Positions 8,082-17,478 of a stretch of 64,000 nt of DNA are shown here, piece by piece. Origin of the DNA: Hydrogenophilales bacterium. GTDB lineage: Bacteria; Pseudomonadota; Gammaproteobacteria; Burkholderiales; Thiobacillaceae. The stretch covers positions 1 through 64,000 of the forward strand of contig JADJCP010000004.1 of NCBI GenBank assembly GCA_016703155.1, in the 5' to 3' direction. Positions within the stretch are counted from its first letter, which is position 1. Every line of letters begins with the position of its first letter. Both the position numbers and the translations under genes were made by a program. The notes under the pieces were generated by a model, which saw only the letters and a program-made list of their open reading frames with translations, ran no database searches and was not told the origin of the DNA.

Positions 8082-10492
8082 GTGGACAGGGGTTTAGGGC
8101 ATCTCGACGATGCGTTGATTATGCCTTCCCACGCCTCGATTGGCATCGGCCTGCCAAACAAGTAACCCTGGAAAGCTTGGCAACCATTGTCGAATAGAAA
8201 GTCGCGCTGTGCCTCGGTCTCAACCCTTCGGCGATGACCCGGAGACCTAGCGACAGACTCATCGCCAGAATGGCGCGCACGATGGCGGCATCGTTCAGGT
8301 CGCCTGGTATATCGCGAACGAAGGACTGATCGATCTTGATCTGGTCGAGGGGCAAACGCTTCAGGTAAGTCAGTGAGGAATAACCGGTTCCGAAGTCATC
8401 AAGCGAAAAGCGCACGCCCAGGCTGTCCAATTGCCGCATCCGCAAGATCACCGTCTCGATGTCATCCAACACGACGCTTTCGGTAAGCTCCAATTTCAGG
8501 CGAGATGGCGTGGCGCCGGTGCTGAGCAAGCTGTGACGGACTTGCTCGACAAAATCCGTCTGGTGGAATTGCCGGGCGCTGACATTCACTGCCAGCTCCA
8601 GGTCTCGCGCACAAGGATCGTCCTGCCATACTTTGATCTGGGCGCATGCTGTATTCAGCACCCATTGACCGAGCTGCAGGATCAGTCCCGTCTCCTCGGC
8701 CAGCGGAATGAATTGCGCTGGCGATACCAGCCCCTGTTTCGGAGACAGCCAGCGGATCAGCGCCTCGGCGCCTATCAGTCGTCCAGCCTGATCAACCTGA
8801 GGCTGGTAATAAAGTTGAAACTCCCCCTTGTCCAGGCCCTGTCGCAAGGCCCCTTCCAGGGCTGCACGCGATTCGATGGCCGCCTGCATCGCGGGGCTGA
8901 AAAAACGAACCGCATTTCGCCCCGCACCTTTAGCCTGGTACAAGGCCACGTCCGCTTGCTTCAAGAGGACTTCGGGCGGGTCATCTTGACCGCAGAATAG
9001 GGTCAAGCCGATGCTGGTGGTGCTGAAATGTTCTGTTTCACGGTCGCCCAAGATATAAGGCAGATTAAGTGCGTAGCGAATCTTCTCGGCTACAACTTCC
9101 GCTTGGGTTGCCGCGCTGCGTTCCGATTGGCCCAGTCCTTCCATCATGACCACGTATTCGTCACCCCCCATGCGCGCGACGGTGTCTTCCTGACGCAGGC
9201 TGGCGGCAAGCCGCTGGGATACCGCGACCAGCAGCCGATCGCCGACATCATGACCTTGGGTATCGTTGAGGCTCTTGAAGTGATCCAGATCCAGGATCAT
9301 CAGGGCCCCGTATTCGCGGTTTCGGTTACTGGCGATCAAGGCATGCCCCAGGCGATCCATCAGCAAGCGTCGATTCGGTAACTGGGTGAGCGGGTCGAAG
9401 TAAGCCAGATGGCGTATTTCTTCCTCGGACTGCTTGCGTTCGGTGATGTTCTCGACGATGGCAATGCCACCCTCGATCTGGTTTTGCTCACTCTGGAACG
9501 GTGTGCAATGCATCGCCACCCAGACCTGAGCACCGCTCAGCGTCGAGACATACTCCCCTTCGTATACACCTTGACGCCCCTCAAGCGCGGCTTTCAGCGC
9601 CGGCAATACACGCTGGTCCCGGAGGGGTTTTCATATCCAGGCCAATCAATTTCTCCATGGGTACCTGGAGGATTTGCGCGATGCGTGTATTGCAATAGGT
9701 AATGATCAGCGCATTGTCATAATGCAGGATACCTGTGGGCGAGTGCTGTAGGATGAGGCGGTAACGTTCCTCGCTGGACTGTAACGTCGCCTCGATCAGC
9801 TTGCGCGCCGCAAGGGCGGCTTCGGCGTCGTCGCGAGCGCCTTTCATGTCTTCCACCAGGCGTTTTTGATCCAACCCCAGACGGATCGCGACATCGAGCG
9901 TTTCATGCAGGTAACGTGCGCTGGCAAGTACGGCAACCAGGAATACGATGGTCATGATCCCGAACGCCCAGTCGAGGGCAGATTCGGCCTGATATAGGAT
10001 GGCAAACGCCAACGGCACGAGAATCGGCAGCGTAAACGTCCGGAAGGCGGTCGGCACCGGCGCCAGGATTGGAATAGCACCCGCCACCATGCCAGAGAGT
10101 ACGAGTCCGGTGAACAAGCGCGCGCCATCGGGCGCATCCCAGACGAACAAAACCGTTCCCGCGCCCCATGCGGCCCCGGCGAGTGCCGTGGCGACGATAT
10201 AACGATGTCGCCAGATCATCATCTCTGACGCCTCCGGCCTTGCTGCCTGGAAGCGACCTGCCAATAAATAGCGCCCTGCAGCGATCGCTGCAATCATGCT
10301 CCACCAAGCAATTGTCAACCCATCCGGGCTATGCAGCGTCGCGTTGACATAGGCGAGCAGCGTGGCATTGACGAATGTCACGCCAAACGCAATGCCTGCA
10401 TTGCGATACAGCAGGGCGGTTTTCTCTGCCTCAACTGTCGTCATGGGTCGATGGGTGTGGATGTGTGGCTCAAGTTCGACTGTGCTTTCCAA
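8078..10492 (-). CDS. Membrane PAS-GGDEF-EAL protein (two one-base shifts)
   Basis: The corrected length is 804 residues. About six to seven hydrophobic helices (residues 30-200) form a membrane sensor region, followed by a coiled-coil link, a PAS domain (SSEERYRLILQHSPTGIL), GGDEF (MGGDEYVV, with an I-site RQED five residues before it) and EAL (EALIRW, ELTESV, DDFGTGYSSL, RVIAEG). Both catalytic motifs look intact, so it could make or break c-di-GMP. An extra base in the G run 9624-9627 splits the PAS domain, and a missing base at 8224-8226 hides the true C-terminus (VETEAQRDFLFDNG to the TGA at 8078). The TTG start at 10492 has AGGAT upstream; an ATG at 10444 is the alternative. Confidence 0.8.
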
Positions 10493-11401
10493 ATAATCCT
10501 AGAGATGCAAGCAAGGCACGCGTGCGTAAGGTTATCAGGCCGAATGGCAGGGCGCGCAAGAGCGCATGGCCGCGCCCAGCCATAAGGATACTGGTGAATT
10601 TCTGAAGAATAGTGGCTCGGAAAGACAGGCAACCGAACGGGGCGTTTGCTTGGACGAGCATATCTGGTCTTGTCGCTGTCTGCACCCAGTGCGCCTGCGG
10701 CGTAAACTCAAGATGGCTTCAATAATCCCCTAAAAACCTAAGACGGAGGTTGGTCCAGCTCGTTCAGATTGACCGCAATGAATCGCCGAGTCTGGGCAGT
10801 CAGGATGTCAAATCGCTTGACGAAAAGCAGCCATTCAATCGATTCCGTAGCCTAACAATTCGACGGTACCTCGTATGGCGGGTTATGGCCGGCTCCTGAA
10901 ATTCTTACGATCAACTTGATCGCCGAAAACCGGCCATTCGATTTCGCCCGCCGCGAAATATTCAGATGTAACAGCCACGGTCAACTGATGGCCGGGTCCG
11001 GCCCGATAGTCGTCTTTCCTAAAGCCGCCCTTCACACGTTTGGCAGCACTGCCGCGAACGCCTCTTGTGGCAGATCACCAGGCCCCCAACACATTTTTTC
11101 ACGGCGGCTCAACCCTGGGACTGGCCATCCATGACGCCGAGTGCCCGCCGGCTCTTCCGGGTCGAATGTGACAGTACACGGATAGAAAAGCTGGCCGTCG
11201 GTGCTCGTTCAAGCCCAAGGTCCGTTGATCGCTGGACGACTACTGATAGTCGGCGACGACTGCACGGTCTGTTAAGACTACCGCAATCGGATGGAAGGCC
11301 ATTTATAGCGTCTGTCTTGGATATCTGATGTGTACTGCAGTGGGTATGTCGGGTGATCAGAGTTACAGCGTTACTTTAGTGATTATTTTGCGTAACTATG
11401 G
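10493..11401. other. About 900 bp without a recognisable gene, next to truncated comM
   Basis: Only short frames on both strands. One fairly coherent minus-strand stretch of 35 codons near 10742-10850 (ESIEWLLFVKRF, RRFIAVNLNELDQPPS) ends at a stop, but I cannot identify it. The segment contains no homology to the missing comM C-terminus, so it is foreign or rearranged DNA joined to comM at about 11404. Confidence 0.5.
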
Positions 11402-12518
11402 TTATGGGCAGCGATAACGCATGACCTGCTCCGGGGTGCATCGGCAGCGCCCAGACGGATCACCCAGAAATCCGCAGGGGCAGGGATTCATCGCGGCAAC
11501 CAATTGGAATCTGGCCGGGAAATCGGCCTGGCGCGCCGCGCGGGAGATCGTGATACGCCCGCTTTCCAGGGGTTCGCGCAGGACTTCCAGCGCCTTGCGG
11601 TCGAACTCCGGCAATTCATCGAGAAACAGGACGCCGTGATGGGCCAGGCTGATTTCCCCGGGACGGGGATTGCTGCCGCCACCGACCAGGGCTACCGAGG
11701 ACGCACTATGGTGTGGTCCACGAAACGGGCGCTGTTTCCAGGTGCTGACACGGAATGCCCCATGCAGCGATTGCAGTGCCGCCGACTCCAGGGCTTCGGC
11801 CTCGGTCATGGGCGGCAGGATGCCTGGAAGACGTTGCGCCAGCATGGATTTACCGGTCCCTGGTGGACCGCTCATGAGCAGGGAATGGCCACCGGCCGCC
11901 GCCACTTCCAGGGCTCGACGCGCGCCGGCCTGGCCTTTGACGTCAGCCAGGTCCGGGTAGTCGACAGCCTGAGGCTCAAGTTCAGGTTCGGCGTAAGGCA
12001 AACGTTGCCGCTCGGTGAGATGGGCGCAGACCGCCAGCAGGCTGCGCGCCTGCAGCACTTTGTCGGTGCTGACAAGGGCTGCCTCGCGTGCGCTGGCCTC
12101 GGGCAGGACAAAGATGCGACCAGACGCACGCGCCGACAGCAGCATGGCCAAGGCACCGCGTATTGGCCGTAATTCCCCGGTCAAAGCCAATTCCCCGGCG
12201 AACTCGTATTCGGCCAGGCGATTCGGGGGAATTTGCCCGGTGGCGGCCAGGACGCCCAGAGCGATGGGCAAATCGAAACGCCCGGATTCCTTGGGCAGGT
12301 CGGCGGGCGCGAGGTTAACGGTGATCTTGCGCGCCGGAAAATCGAATCCAGATTGCACCAGGGCGGCACGTACACGGTCGCGTGCTTCCCTTGACCTCGG
12401 TCTCGGCCAGGCCAACGAGATTGAAGGCCGGAAGGCCATTGCCGACGTGCACCTCGACAACGACCTGGGGGGCATCCATGCCGGCCAAGGCTCGGCTGTA
12501 CAGTACGGCGAGCGACAT
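11402..12518 (-). pseudogene. comM: ComM/YifB Mg-chelatase-like ATPase, C-terminally truncated and frameshifted
   Basis: ComM is a hexameric helicase-like AAA+ protein that promotes branch migration when incoming DNA is integrated during natural transformation. The start MSLAVLYSRALAG (12518) and the ChlI-like N-terminus are present. An extra base in the run 12389-12391 breaks the frame after AETEVK. The next frame carries the rest: Walker A SGPPGTGKS, the Walker B-like VLFLDELPEF, and NPCPCGFLGD. The frame ends at PEQVMRYRCP, where family members continue RYRGRISGPLLDRIDLH for another 130 or so residues. No trace of that part follows, so this is a real 3' truncation, not just a shift. The protein is probably non-functional. 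Confidence 0.8.
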
Positions 12519-12601
12519 CTTGTTCCTCCCTGGGCGCGCTCGATGGCGCGTTGGTCTCGGCTCCAGGCCGATGTAGTCAGGTTTCCAGCGTTTGCCAGGG
12601 A

Positions 12602-12844
12602 TTACTTGGGTTCGGGGCCAGCCTCGATCTTCGCCAATCGAGCCTCAAGCGCCTGGAGTTTTTCGCGTGTCCGCGCCAGCACCTGGGCTTGCACGTCGAA
12701 CTCTTCGCGAGTCACCAGATCGAGCCTGCCGAGCAGACCAGTCAGGGTTGATTTGAGGTTTTTTTCGATATCGCGTGCCGGACTTGCGGCCATGACTTCG
12801 CTGATCCGGGCGCTGATTTCTTCGGTCAGTTTCTGCTTGATCAC
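12602..12844 (-). CDS. ubiK: UbiK/BMFP accessory factor
   Basis: 80 residues from a GTG at 12844 with AGGAG seven bases upstream; the frame is open further up, but that part does not resemble the family. The sequence IKQKLTEEISARISEVMAAS, then the DIEKNLKSTL and DLVTREEFDVQ blocks and the C-terminal coiled coil (LARTREKLQALEARLAKIE), is typical of the YqiC/BMFP family. These trimeric proteins bind membranes and, in enterobacteria, assist aerobic ubiquinone synthesis with UbiJ. Its position between comM and the nitrogen-regulation genes is common in betaproteobacteria. Confidence 0.88.
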   Translation of the reverse strand: MIKQKLTEEISARISEVMAASPARDIEKNLKSTLTGLLGRLDLVTREEFDVQAQVLARTREKLQALEARLAKIEAGPEPK

Positions 12845-13082
12845 ACTGATACTCCTAACGAATGGGCCACTTGAGTGTACCAGAGGCGACGTGCACGACG
12901 ACTCGTCCGAAGATGGTGCACGACCGGTCCAGTCGCGCACCACGTTAGTGCGTTGCCATGGCCATGATCCGCCATGAAAATCTAACTCATTGTATTATAA
13001 GAATAATAGCTGTTGGCACGATAGATGCATTGAGTTTGCCGTGCGTTTTGGCACTCTTTTTTCAACTATCTGGAGCAAAAAC

Positions 13083-13763
13083 ATGAAACTACGTCTGTCC
13101 TTGCTTGCCGTTGTTCTGGCTTCGGCGTCTACCGTTACCCTGGCCGCCGATGCGCCGGCCTCGCCGCATACCGTCACCGGCAATCTGTCCTTCGTCAGCG
13201 ACTACCAGTATCGCGGTGTTTCCCAGACCGATGAAGACCCGGCCATTCAGGGTGGTTTCGACTATGCGCATTCGAGCGGCATGTATGCCGGTGTATGGGG
13301 CTCCAACGTTGAGTTCGGCGCCGCCAATCTGGAATTGGACGTCTACGGTGGCTATAGCGGCACCTCGGGCGACCTGGGTTACAACGTCGGTCTGTTGCAG
13401 TACATCTACCCGGACTACGATGATGCCAACACCACGGAAGTCTATGGTGGCATCACCTACAAGGGTTTCGGCCTGAAGGCCTCCTACAGTCTGTCCGATT
13501 ACTTCGACGCGAATGACAGCGATGGCACCGTGTATTGGGATGCCAGCTACAGTTATACCTTCGCCAACAGCATGGCTCTGGGTCTGCACTACGGCTACAC
13601 CGCCGGCGAGGGCGCCATGGTCGATTACGCCGACTGGAAGATCGGTGTGACCATGCCCGTGGGCAAGTACACCGTGGGTCTGGCATATACCGATACCGAT
13701 GAAAAATCCTTCGGCAATTTCGGTGACGAGCGTTTGATCCTGTCTTTCGGCACGACTTTCTAA
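13083..13763 (+). CDS. TorF family putative porin
   Basis: 226 residues. The start is the ATG at 13083, with GGAG eight bases upstream and a signal peptide directly following (MKLRLSLLAVVLASASTVTLA, cleaved before ADAP). The mature protein has the pattern of the gcw_chp/TorF family: GNLSFVSDYQYRGVSQTDEDPAIQGG, alternating aromatic strands and a C-terminal Phe (LILSFGTTF) typical of outer-membrane beta-barrels. It stands 46 bp before glnK and amtB and may share their promoter. That arrangement is common in betaproteobacteria and suggests a role in outer-membrane entry of nitrogen compounds, which is inference. Confidence 0.85.
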   Translation: MKLRLSLLAVVLASASTVTLAADAPASPHTVTGNLSFVSDYQYRGVSQTDEDPAIQGGFDYAHSSGMYAGVWGSNVEFGAANLELDVYGGYSGTSGDLGYNVGLLQYIYPDYDDANTTEVYGGITYKGFGLKASYSLSDYFDANDSDGTVYWDASYSYTFANSMALGLHYGYTAGEGAMVDYADWKIGVTMPVGKYTVGLAYTDTDEKSFGNFGDERLILSFGTTF

Positions 13764-13809
13764 TACTCCGGGGCGGCCACGCGCCGCCTCTCCATCAAGG
13801 AGATGAAAC

Positions 13810-14148
13810 GTGAAATTTATTACCGCCATCATCAAACCGTTCAAGCTGGATGAGGTCCGCGAGGCCCTTTCCGGCTTGGGTGTGTCCGGCATTACCGTGA
13901 CCGAAGTCAAGGGTTTCGGGCGCCAGAAAGGCCACACCGAGCTGTACCGGGGCGCCGAGTATGTCGTCGACTTTTTGCCAAAGGTAAAAGTCGAAGTCGC
14001 CGTCAAGGCCGATCTGCTCGATCAAGTCATTGAGGCCATACAGAAGTCCGCCCAGACCGGCAAGATCGGCGATGGCAAGATCTTCGTTTGGGATCTGGAT
14101 CAAGTCGTGCGTATTCGTACCGGCGAAGCCGGCGATGCGGCGATTTAA
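13810..14148 (+). CDS. glnK: Nitrogen regulatory protein P-II (GlnK)
   Basis: 112 residues, the normal P-II length. It begins MKFITAIIKPFKLDEVREAL and has the T-loop with the uridylylated Tyr51 (GHTELYRGAEY), the B-loop TGKIGDGKIF and the C-terminal RIRTGE.GDAA. It is a trimer that senses 2-oxoglutarate and ATP/ADP and is modified by GlnD. Linked to amtB 12 bp downstream, it should be the GlnK paralogue that plugs the ammonium channel when nitrogen is sufficient. RBS AAGGAG lies upstream of the ATG. Confidence 0.95.
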   Translation: MKFITAIIKPFKLDEVREALSGLGVSGITVTEVKGFGRQKGHTELYRGAEYVVDFLPKVKVEVAVKADLLDQVIEAIQKSAQTGKIGDGKIFVWDLDQVVRIRTGEAGDAAI

Positions 14149-14160
14149 GGAGAGCTGATC

Positions 14161-15687
14161 ATGAAACGCTTGTTAGCGAGTTTGCTACTCATCGGCAGCC
14201 TGGGATTCACCGGTCTGGCCCTCTCCGAAGAACCTGCTCCGGCGCCTGCGGCGACCGCGCCGGCGGCAACTGTCATGGATGCGGCGCCGGTTGCCGATGC
14301 TACCGCGGCGGCCCCCACTGTCGCCGAAGCGGCGCCAGCCGAAGCTGCTCCCGCACCCGCGCCAACGCCGAACAAGGGCGATACCTCGTGGATGCTCGTG
14401 GCCACGTTGCTGGTGATCATGATGTCCATTCCGGGCCTGGCCTTGTTCTATGGTGGCCTGGTGCGCAGCAAGAACATGCTGTCGGTGCTTATGCAGGTGT
14501 TCTCCATCTTCGCGCTGATTACGGTGCTTTGGACGATTTACGGCTACTCCATCGCCTTTACGCCAGGTAACGCCTTCTTCGGCGGTTTTGATCGGCTGTT
14601 CCTGAAGGGGATCTTCGATCCGGTTACAGGGGCTGTTGCCAACGCGGCGACCTTCAGCAAGGGTGTCGTCATTCCGGAGTTCGCCTTCGTGGCCTTCCAG
14701 GCCACGTTCGCGGCGATCACGGTGGCGCTGGTGGTTGGTGCCTTCGCCGAGCGCATGAAGTTCTCCGCCGTACTGCTGTTCTCGGCGCTGTGGTTCACGT
14801 TCAGCTATCTGCCGATGGCGCACATGGTCTGGTTCTGGCCGGGCCCGGATGCCTTTACCGACGCCGATGCCGGCGCGGCGGCCGTGGCTGCTTCCGGATG
14901 GCTGTTCCAGAAGGGCGCGCTCGACTTTGCCGGCGGCACCGTGGTGCACATCAACGCCGCTGTCGCGGCTCTGGTAGGTGCGTATGTGGTTGGCAAGCGT
15001 ATCGGTTACGGCCGTGAAGCCATGACCCCGCACAGCCTGACCATGACCATGATCGGCGCCTCCCTGCTGTGGGTGGGTTGGTTCGGCTTCAATGCCGGTT
15101 CGGCGCTCGAAGCGGGCGGTACCGCGACTCTGGCGTTTGCCAACACCCTGATCGCTACGGCGGCGGCCACCCTGACCTGGATGGCGGCGGAATGGCTGAT
15201 CAAGGGCAAGCCCTCCATGCTGGGTGCGGCTTCCGGCGCTGTGGCCGGTCTGGTGGCCATCACTCCGGCGTGCGGCTGGGTAGGCATCGGCGGCGGCCTG
15301 GTCATCGGTGCCCTGGCCGGCGTGGTCTGTTTCTGGGGTGTGACTGGCCTGAAGAGAATGCTCGGTGCGGACGATGCCCTGGATGTCTTCGGCGTGCACG
15401 GTATCGGCGGTATCCTTGGTGCCTTGCTGACGGGTGTATTCAACACTTGGTCCATGGGCGGCACGGGCATCGTCGACTACGTCAACAACACCATCGTCGA
15501 CACGTCCATCGGCGCCCAGGTCTGGATCCAGGCCCAGGCTGTCCTGACCGCGGTGATCTGGTCGGCTGTCGTGGCATTCATCTGCTACAAGATCGTCGAT
15601 CTGACCATCGGTCTGCGAGTCCCGGAAGAGCAGGAAGGCGAAGGCCTCGATACCACGAGCCATGGCGAGCGTGCCTACAACCTCTGA
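14161..15687 (+). CDS. amtB: Ammonium transporter AmtB
   Basis: 508 residues. A signal peptide (MKRLLASLLLIGSLGFTGLALS) precedes an Ala/Pro-rich periplasmic stretch (about 25-70) that is longer than in enteric AmtB, then eleven membrane helices with the family motifs: DTSWMLVATLLVIMMSIPGL, FYGGLVRSKN, the HMVWFW region, DFAGGTVVHINA, WVGWFGFNAGSAL and FGVHGIGGILGALLTG. The pore histidine pair (in DFAGGTVVHI and DVFGVHG) is present. The C-terminal tail (GLDTTSHGERAYNL) holds the GlnK-interaction end. Forms one unit with glnK. Confidence 0.95.
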   Translation: MKRLLASLLLIGSLGFTGLALSEEPAPAPAATAPAATVMDAAPVADATAAAPTVAEAAPAEAAPAPAPTPNKGDTSWMLVATLLVIMMSIPGLALFYGGLVRSKNMLSVLMQVFSIFALITVLWTIYGYSIAFTPGNAFFGGFDRLFLKGIFDPVTGAVANAATFSKGVVIPEFAFVAFQATFAAITVALVVGAFAERMKFSAVLLFSALWFTFSYLPMAHMVWFWPGPDAFTDADAGAAAVAASGWLFQKGALDFAGGTVVHINAAVAALVGAYVVGKRIGYGREAMTPHSLTMTMIGASLLWVGWFGFNAGSALEAGGTATLAFANTLIATAAATLTWMAAEWLIKGKPSMLGAASGAVAGLVAITPACGWVGIGGGLVIGALAGVVCFWGVTGLKRMLGADDALDVFGVHGIGGILGALLTGVFNTWSMGGTGIVDYVNNTIVDTSIGAQVWIQAQAVLTAVIWSAVVAFICYKIVDLTIGLRVPEEQEGEGLDTTSHGERAYNL

Positions 15688-15722
15688 TTGAATCGCTCCT
15701 AGCCACCCACAGGTGGTTTTTC

Positions 15723-15748
15723 AAAGGCGCCGCAAGGCGCCTTTTTTT
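15723..15748 (+). terminator. Intrinsic terminator after amtB
   Basis: Perfect stem AAAGGCGCC / GGCGCCTTT with a GCAA loop, followed by a run of seven T. It lies 35 bp after the amtB stop. Confidence 0.85.
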
Positions 15749-15927
15749 CGTCCATTGGCACAGGTTGTGGTATCTGAATGCCGGCGTGTCTGACCCATCG
15801 ACGCATTGTCTGCCAGGCAAGGCTGGCGGAAGGCAGCGGATTGATGCGTTGCGGGTGTATCGCCCAAGGCCAATATCCGGTGAGTGGTGAGTAGCGATAC
15901 TTCAAGCCGGTGTGCGACAAGAATTAA

Positions 15928-15950
15928 AAAGGGCGGCCAGGCCGCCCTTT
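15928..15950 (-). terminator. Intrinsic terminator after the cytochrome c4 gene
   Basis: Palindrome AAAGGGCGGCC / GGCCGCCCTTT. On the minus strand it is followed by TTTTTAATT, 25 bp after the cytochrome stop. The symmetric A/T ends mean it may also stop transcription coming from the left. Confidence 0.75.
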
Positions 15951-15974
15951 AAATACTGATACAGGGAGAGGATT

Positions 15975-16604
15975 TCAGCGCAAGCCGGAGATGTACTCGG
16001 CTACCGCCTTCATTTCCTGGTCGGTCATCTTGCGGGCGATGACACGCATCATCATGCCGCCGTCATTGGCCCGGTCGCCGCTGCGGAAGTTCTTCAGTTG
16101 TGACTGGACATACTTGGAATGCTGGCCAGCCAGGCGCGGGAACTGCACCGGAATACCGGAGCCTGCCGGGCCATGGCAGGATGCGCAGGCGGGTACGCCA
16201 CTGCCAGCGTTGCCGCCCTTGAAAACCTTGGCGCCTTCGGCAGCGAGGGCGGCGTCCTTGGCCAGTTTGGGCTTGGGTTGCTGGCTGGAGAAATAGGCGG
16301 CCAGATTGAGCATGTCATCGTTGGACAGGGCGGTGACATTGGGCGCCATGATGGCGTTCTTGCGCGCGCCCGACTTGAACTCAGTCAACTGCTTGTGCAG
16401 ATATTCCGGTTGCTGGCCGGCCAGGTTCGGATACGTCGGCGACGTACTGTTGCCGTCCGCGCCGTGACAGGCACCGCAGACCTTGTCGACGATCGCCTGC
16501 CCTTTGGCGGCGTCGCCTTTGGTGGCTGTGGCGGGCGCGGGGTTGGACGCCCATGTCGTGGTGGCGAAAATCAGCCCGGACAAAGCCAGAAAAGGGTGTT
16601 TCAT
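15975..16604 (-). CDS. Cytochrome c4, di-haem
   Basis: 209 residues from the ATG at 16604 (AGGAG seven bases upstream), followed by a signal peptide MKHPFLALSGLIFATTTWAS. Two haem-binding motifs, CGACH (N-terminal domain) and CASCH (C-terminal domain), sit in two homologous halves. Each half has a downstream axial-Met region (SGARKNAIMAP and GGMMMRVIA). This is the periplasmic or membrane-attached c4 family that passes electrons from the bc1 complex to terminal oxidases. The longer open frame up to 16796 is not needed. Divergent from engB, sharing a short promoter region. Confidence 0.92.
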   Translation of the reverse strand: MKHPFLALSGLIFATTTWASNPAPATATKGDAAKGQAIVDKVCGACHGADGNSTSPTYPNLAGQQPEYLHKQLTEFKSGARKNAIMAPNVTALSNDDMLNLAAYFSSQQPKPKLAKDAALAAEGAKVFKGGNAGSGVPACASCHGPAGSGIPVQFPRLAGQHSKYVQSQLKNFRSGDRANDGGMMMRVIARKMTDQEMKAVAEYISGLR

Positions 16605-16690
16605 CGCAAACGCTCCTGATATTCTGTGATACAAGCAAACCGACGCATTGTATCGACCTTTCCAGTCCACGCCAACCATATGGGCATTCC

Positions 16691-17323
16691 TTGTTAAACG
16701 CTGCTTTTTACACCACCGTTGCCAATCTGGCCGACCTGCCGCCCGAGAGTACCCATGAAGTCGCCTTCGCCGGGCGTTCGAATGCCGGCAAATCAAGTGC
16801 GATCAATGCGATTGCCCATCACAAGCGTCTTGCGTTCGTCAGCAAGACCCCGGGCCGCACTCAGCACATCAACTTTTTCCAGGTCAGCGATCAGCGGTTT
16901 TTGGTGGATTTGCCGGGCTATGGTTTCGCCAAAGCACCCCTGGCCCAGCAAAACACCTGGCAAAGACTGATTGGTGGGTATCTGATGAACCGTCCCCAGA
17001 TCCGCGGACTGGTGTTGATCATGGACATCCGGCACCCATTCACCGACCTGGACGAACAGATGCTCCACTGGTTTCGGACCGCCGATCGGCCCGTCCTGGT
17101 CCTATTGTCCAAGGCGGACAAACTCGCTCGCGGCCCGCGTCTGGCGACCCTGCAAAAGGCCCGGACTCGTTTAGCCAAGGAGGCGGTCGACGCGACGGTG
17201 ATGACCTTCTCCAGCCCGAGCCGGGAAGGTGTCGACGCGGCCGAGACGCATATCCGGGGCTGGCTGGAAATGACAAAAAAAAGCCCGGCTCAAGGGGAGG
17301 AAGCCGGGCTTCAAACACCTTAA
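16691..17323 (+). CDS. engB: Ribosome biogenesis GTP-binding protein EngB/YihA/YsxC
   Basis: About 210 residues. TrmE-Era-EngA-like GTPase needed for 50S subunit assembly. Motifs: G1 GRSNAGKSS, G2 region SKTPGRTQHINFF, G3 DLPGYGFA, G4 LSKADKL, G5 SSPSREG. The start is uncertain. In the conserved frame only TTG codons occur (16691) before NAAFYTTVANLADLP, while an ATG (ATG-GGC-ATT-CC) at about 16680 lies one base out of frame. A missing C there would give a normal MGIPLLNAAFYTTV start. The last 15 codons overlap a hairpin. Confidence 0.88.
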   Translation: MLNAAFYTTVANLADLPPESTHEVAFAGRSNAGKSSAINAIAHHKRLAFVSKTPGRTQHINFFQVSDQRFLVDLPGYGFAKAPLAQQNTWQRLIGGYLMNRPQIRGLVLIMDIRHPFTDLDEQMLHWFRTADRPVLVLLSKADKLARGPRLATLQKARTRLAKEAVDATVMTFSSPSREGVDAAETHIRGWLEMTKKSPAQGEEAGLQTP

Positions 17324-17337
17324 CATTGGCGTTAAGG
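17279..17337. terminator. Two inverted repeats at the engB 3' end
   Basis: First, AAGCCCGGCT (17281) pairs with AGCCGGGCTT (17302) around a 11-base loop. The T run follows it on the minus strand, so as an intrinsic terminator it points leftwards; on the plus strand it may be a weak or Rho-assisted stop for engB. Second, CCTTAAC-attggc-GTTAAGG at 17318-17337 is a perfect short palindrome between engB and hemB, possibly a protein-binding site. Roles are not certain. Confidence 0.4.
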
Positions 17338-17478
17338 TACCGCTCAGGGAGGAGAAGCGGGAGACGATGCGATCGCCTCCCGTGATAAGAATCCACGATG
17401 CGACAAAAGTTCCCACGGACTCGCCAGCGTTGCTAGTATTTTCGACTCATCCCGATCAACCCAGTTAAGGCTGAAACC

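Noticed and set aside
11404..12390. comM C-terminus lost by another one-base shift
   Set aside because: None of the frames beyond 11404 shows the conserved ComM C-terminal blocks, so a simple indel cannot explain it.
14185..15663. 492-codon frame opposite amtB
   Set aside because: Antisense shadow of a certain gene; no start signal, no family features.
16691..17323. engB called from 16553 as a longer protein
   Set aside because: The extra N-terminal 46 residues overlap the cytochrome c4 start region and match nothing; the GTPase homology starts after 16691.
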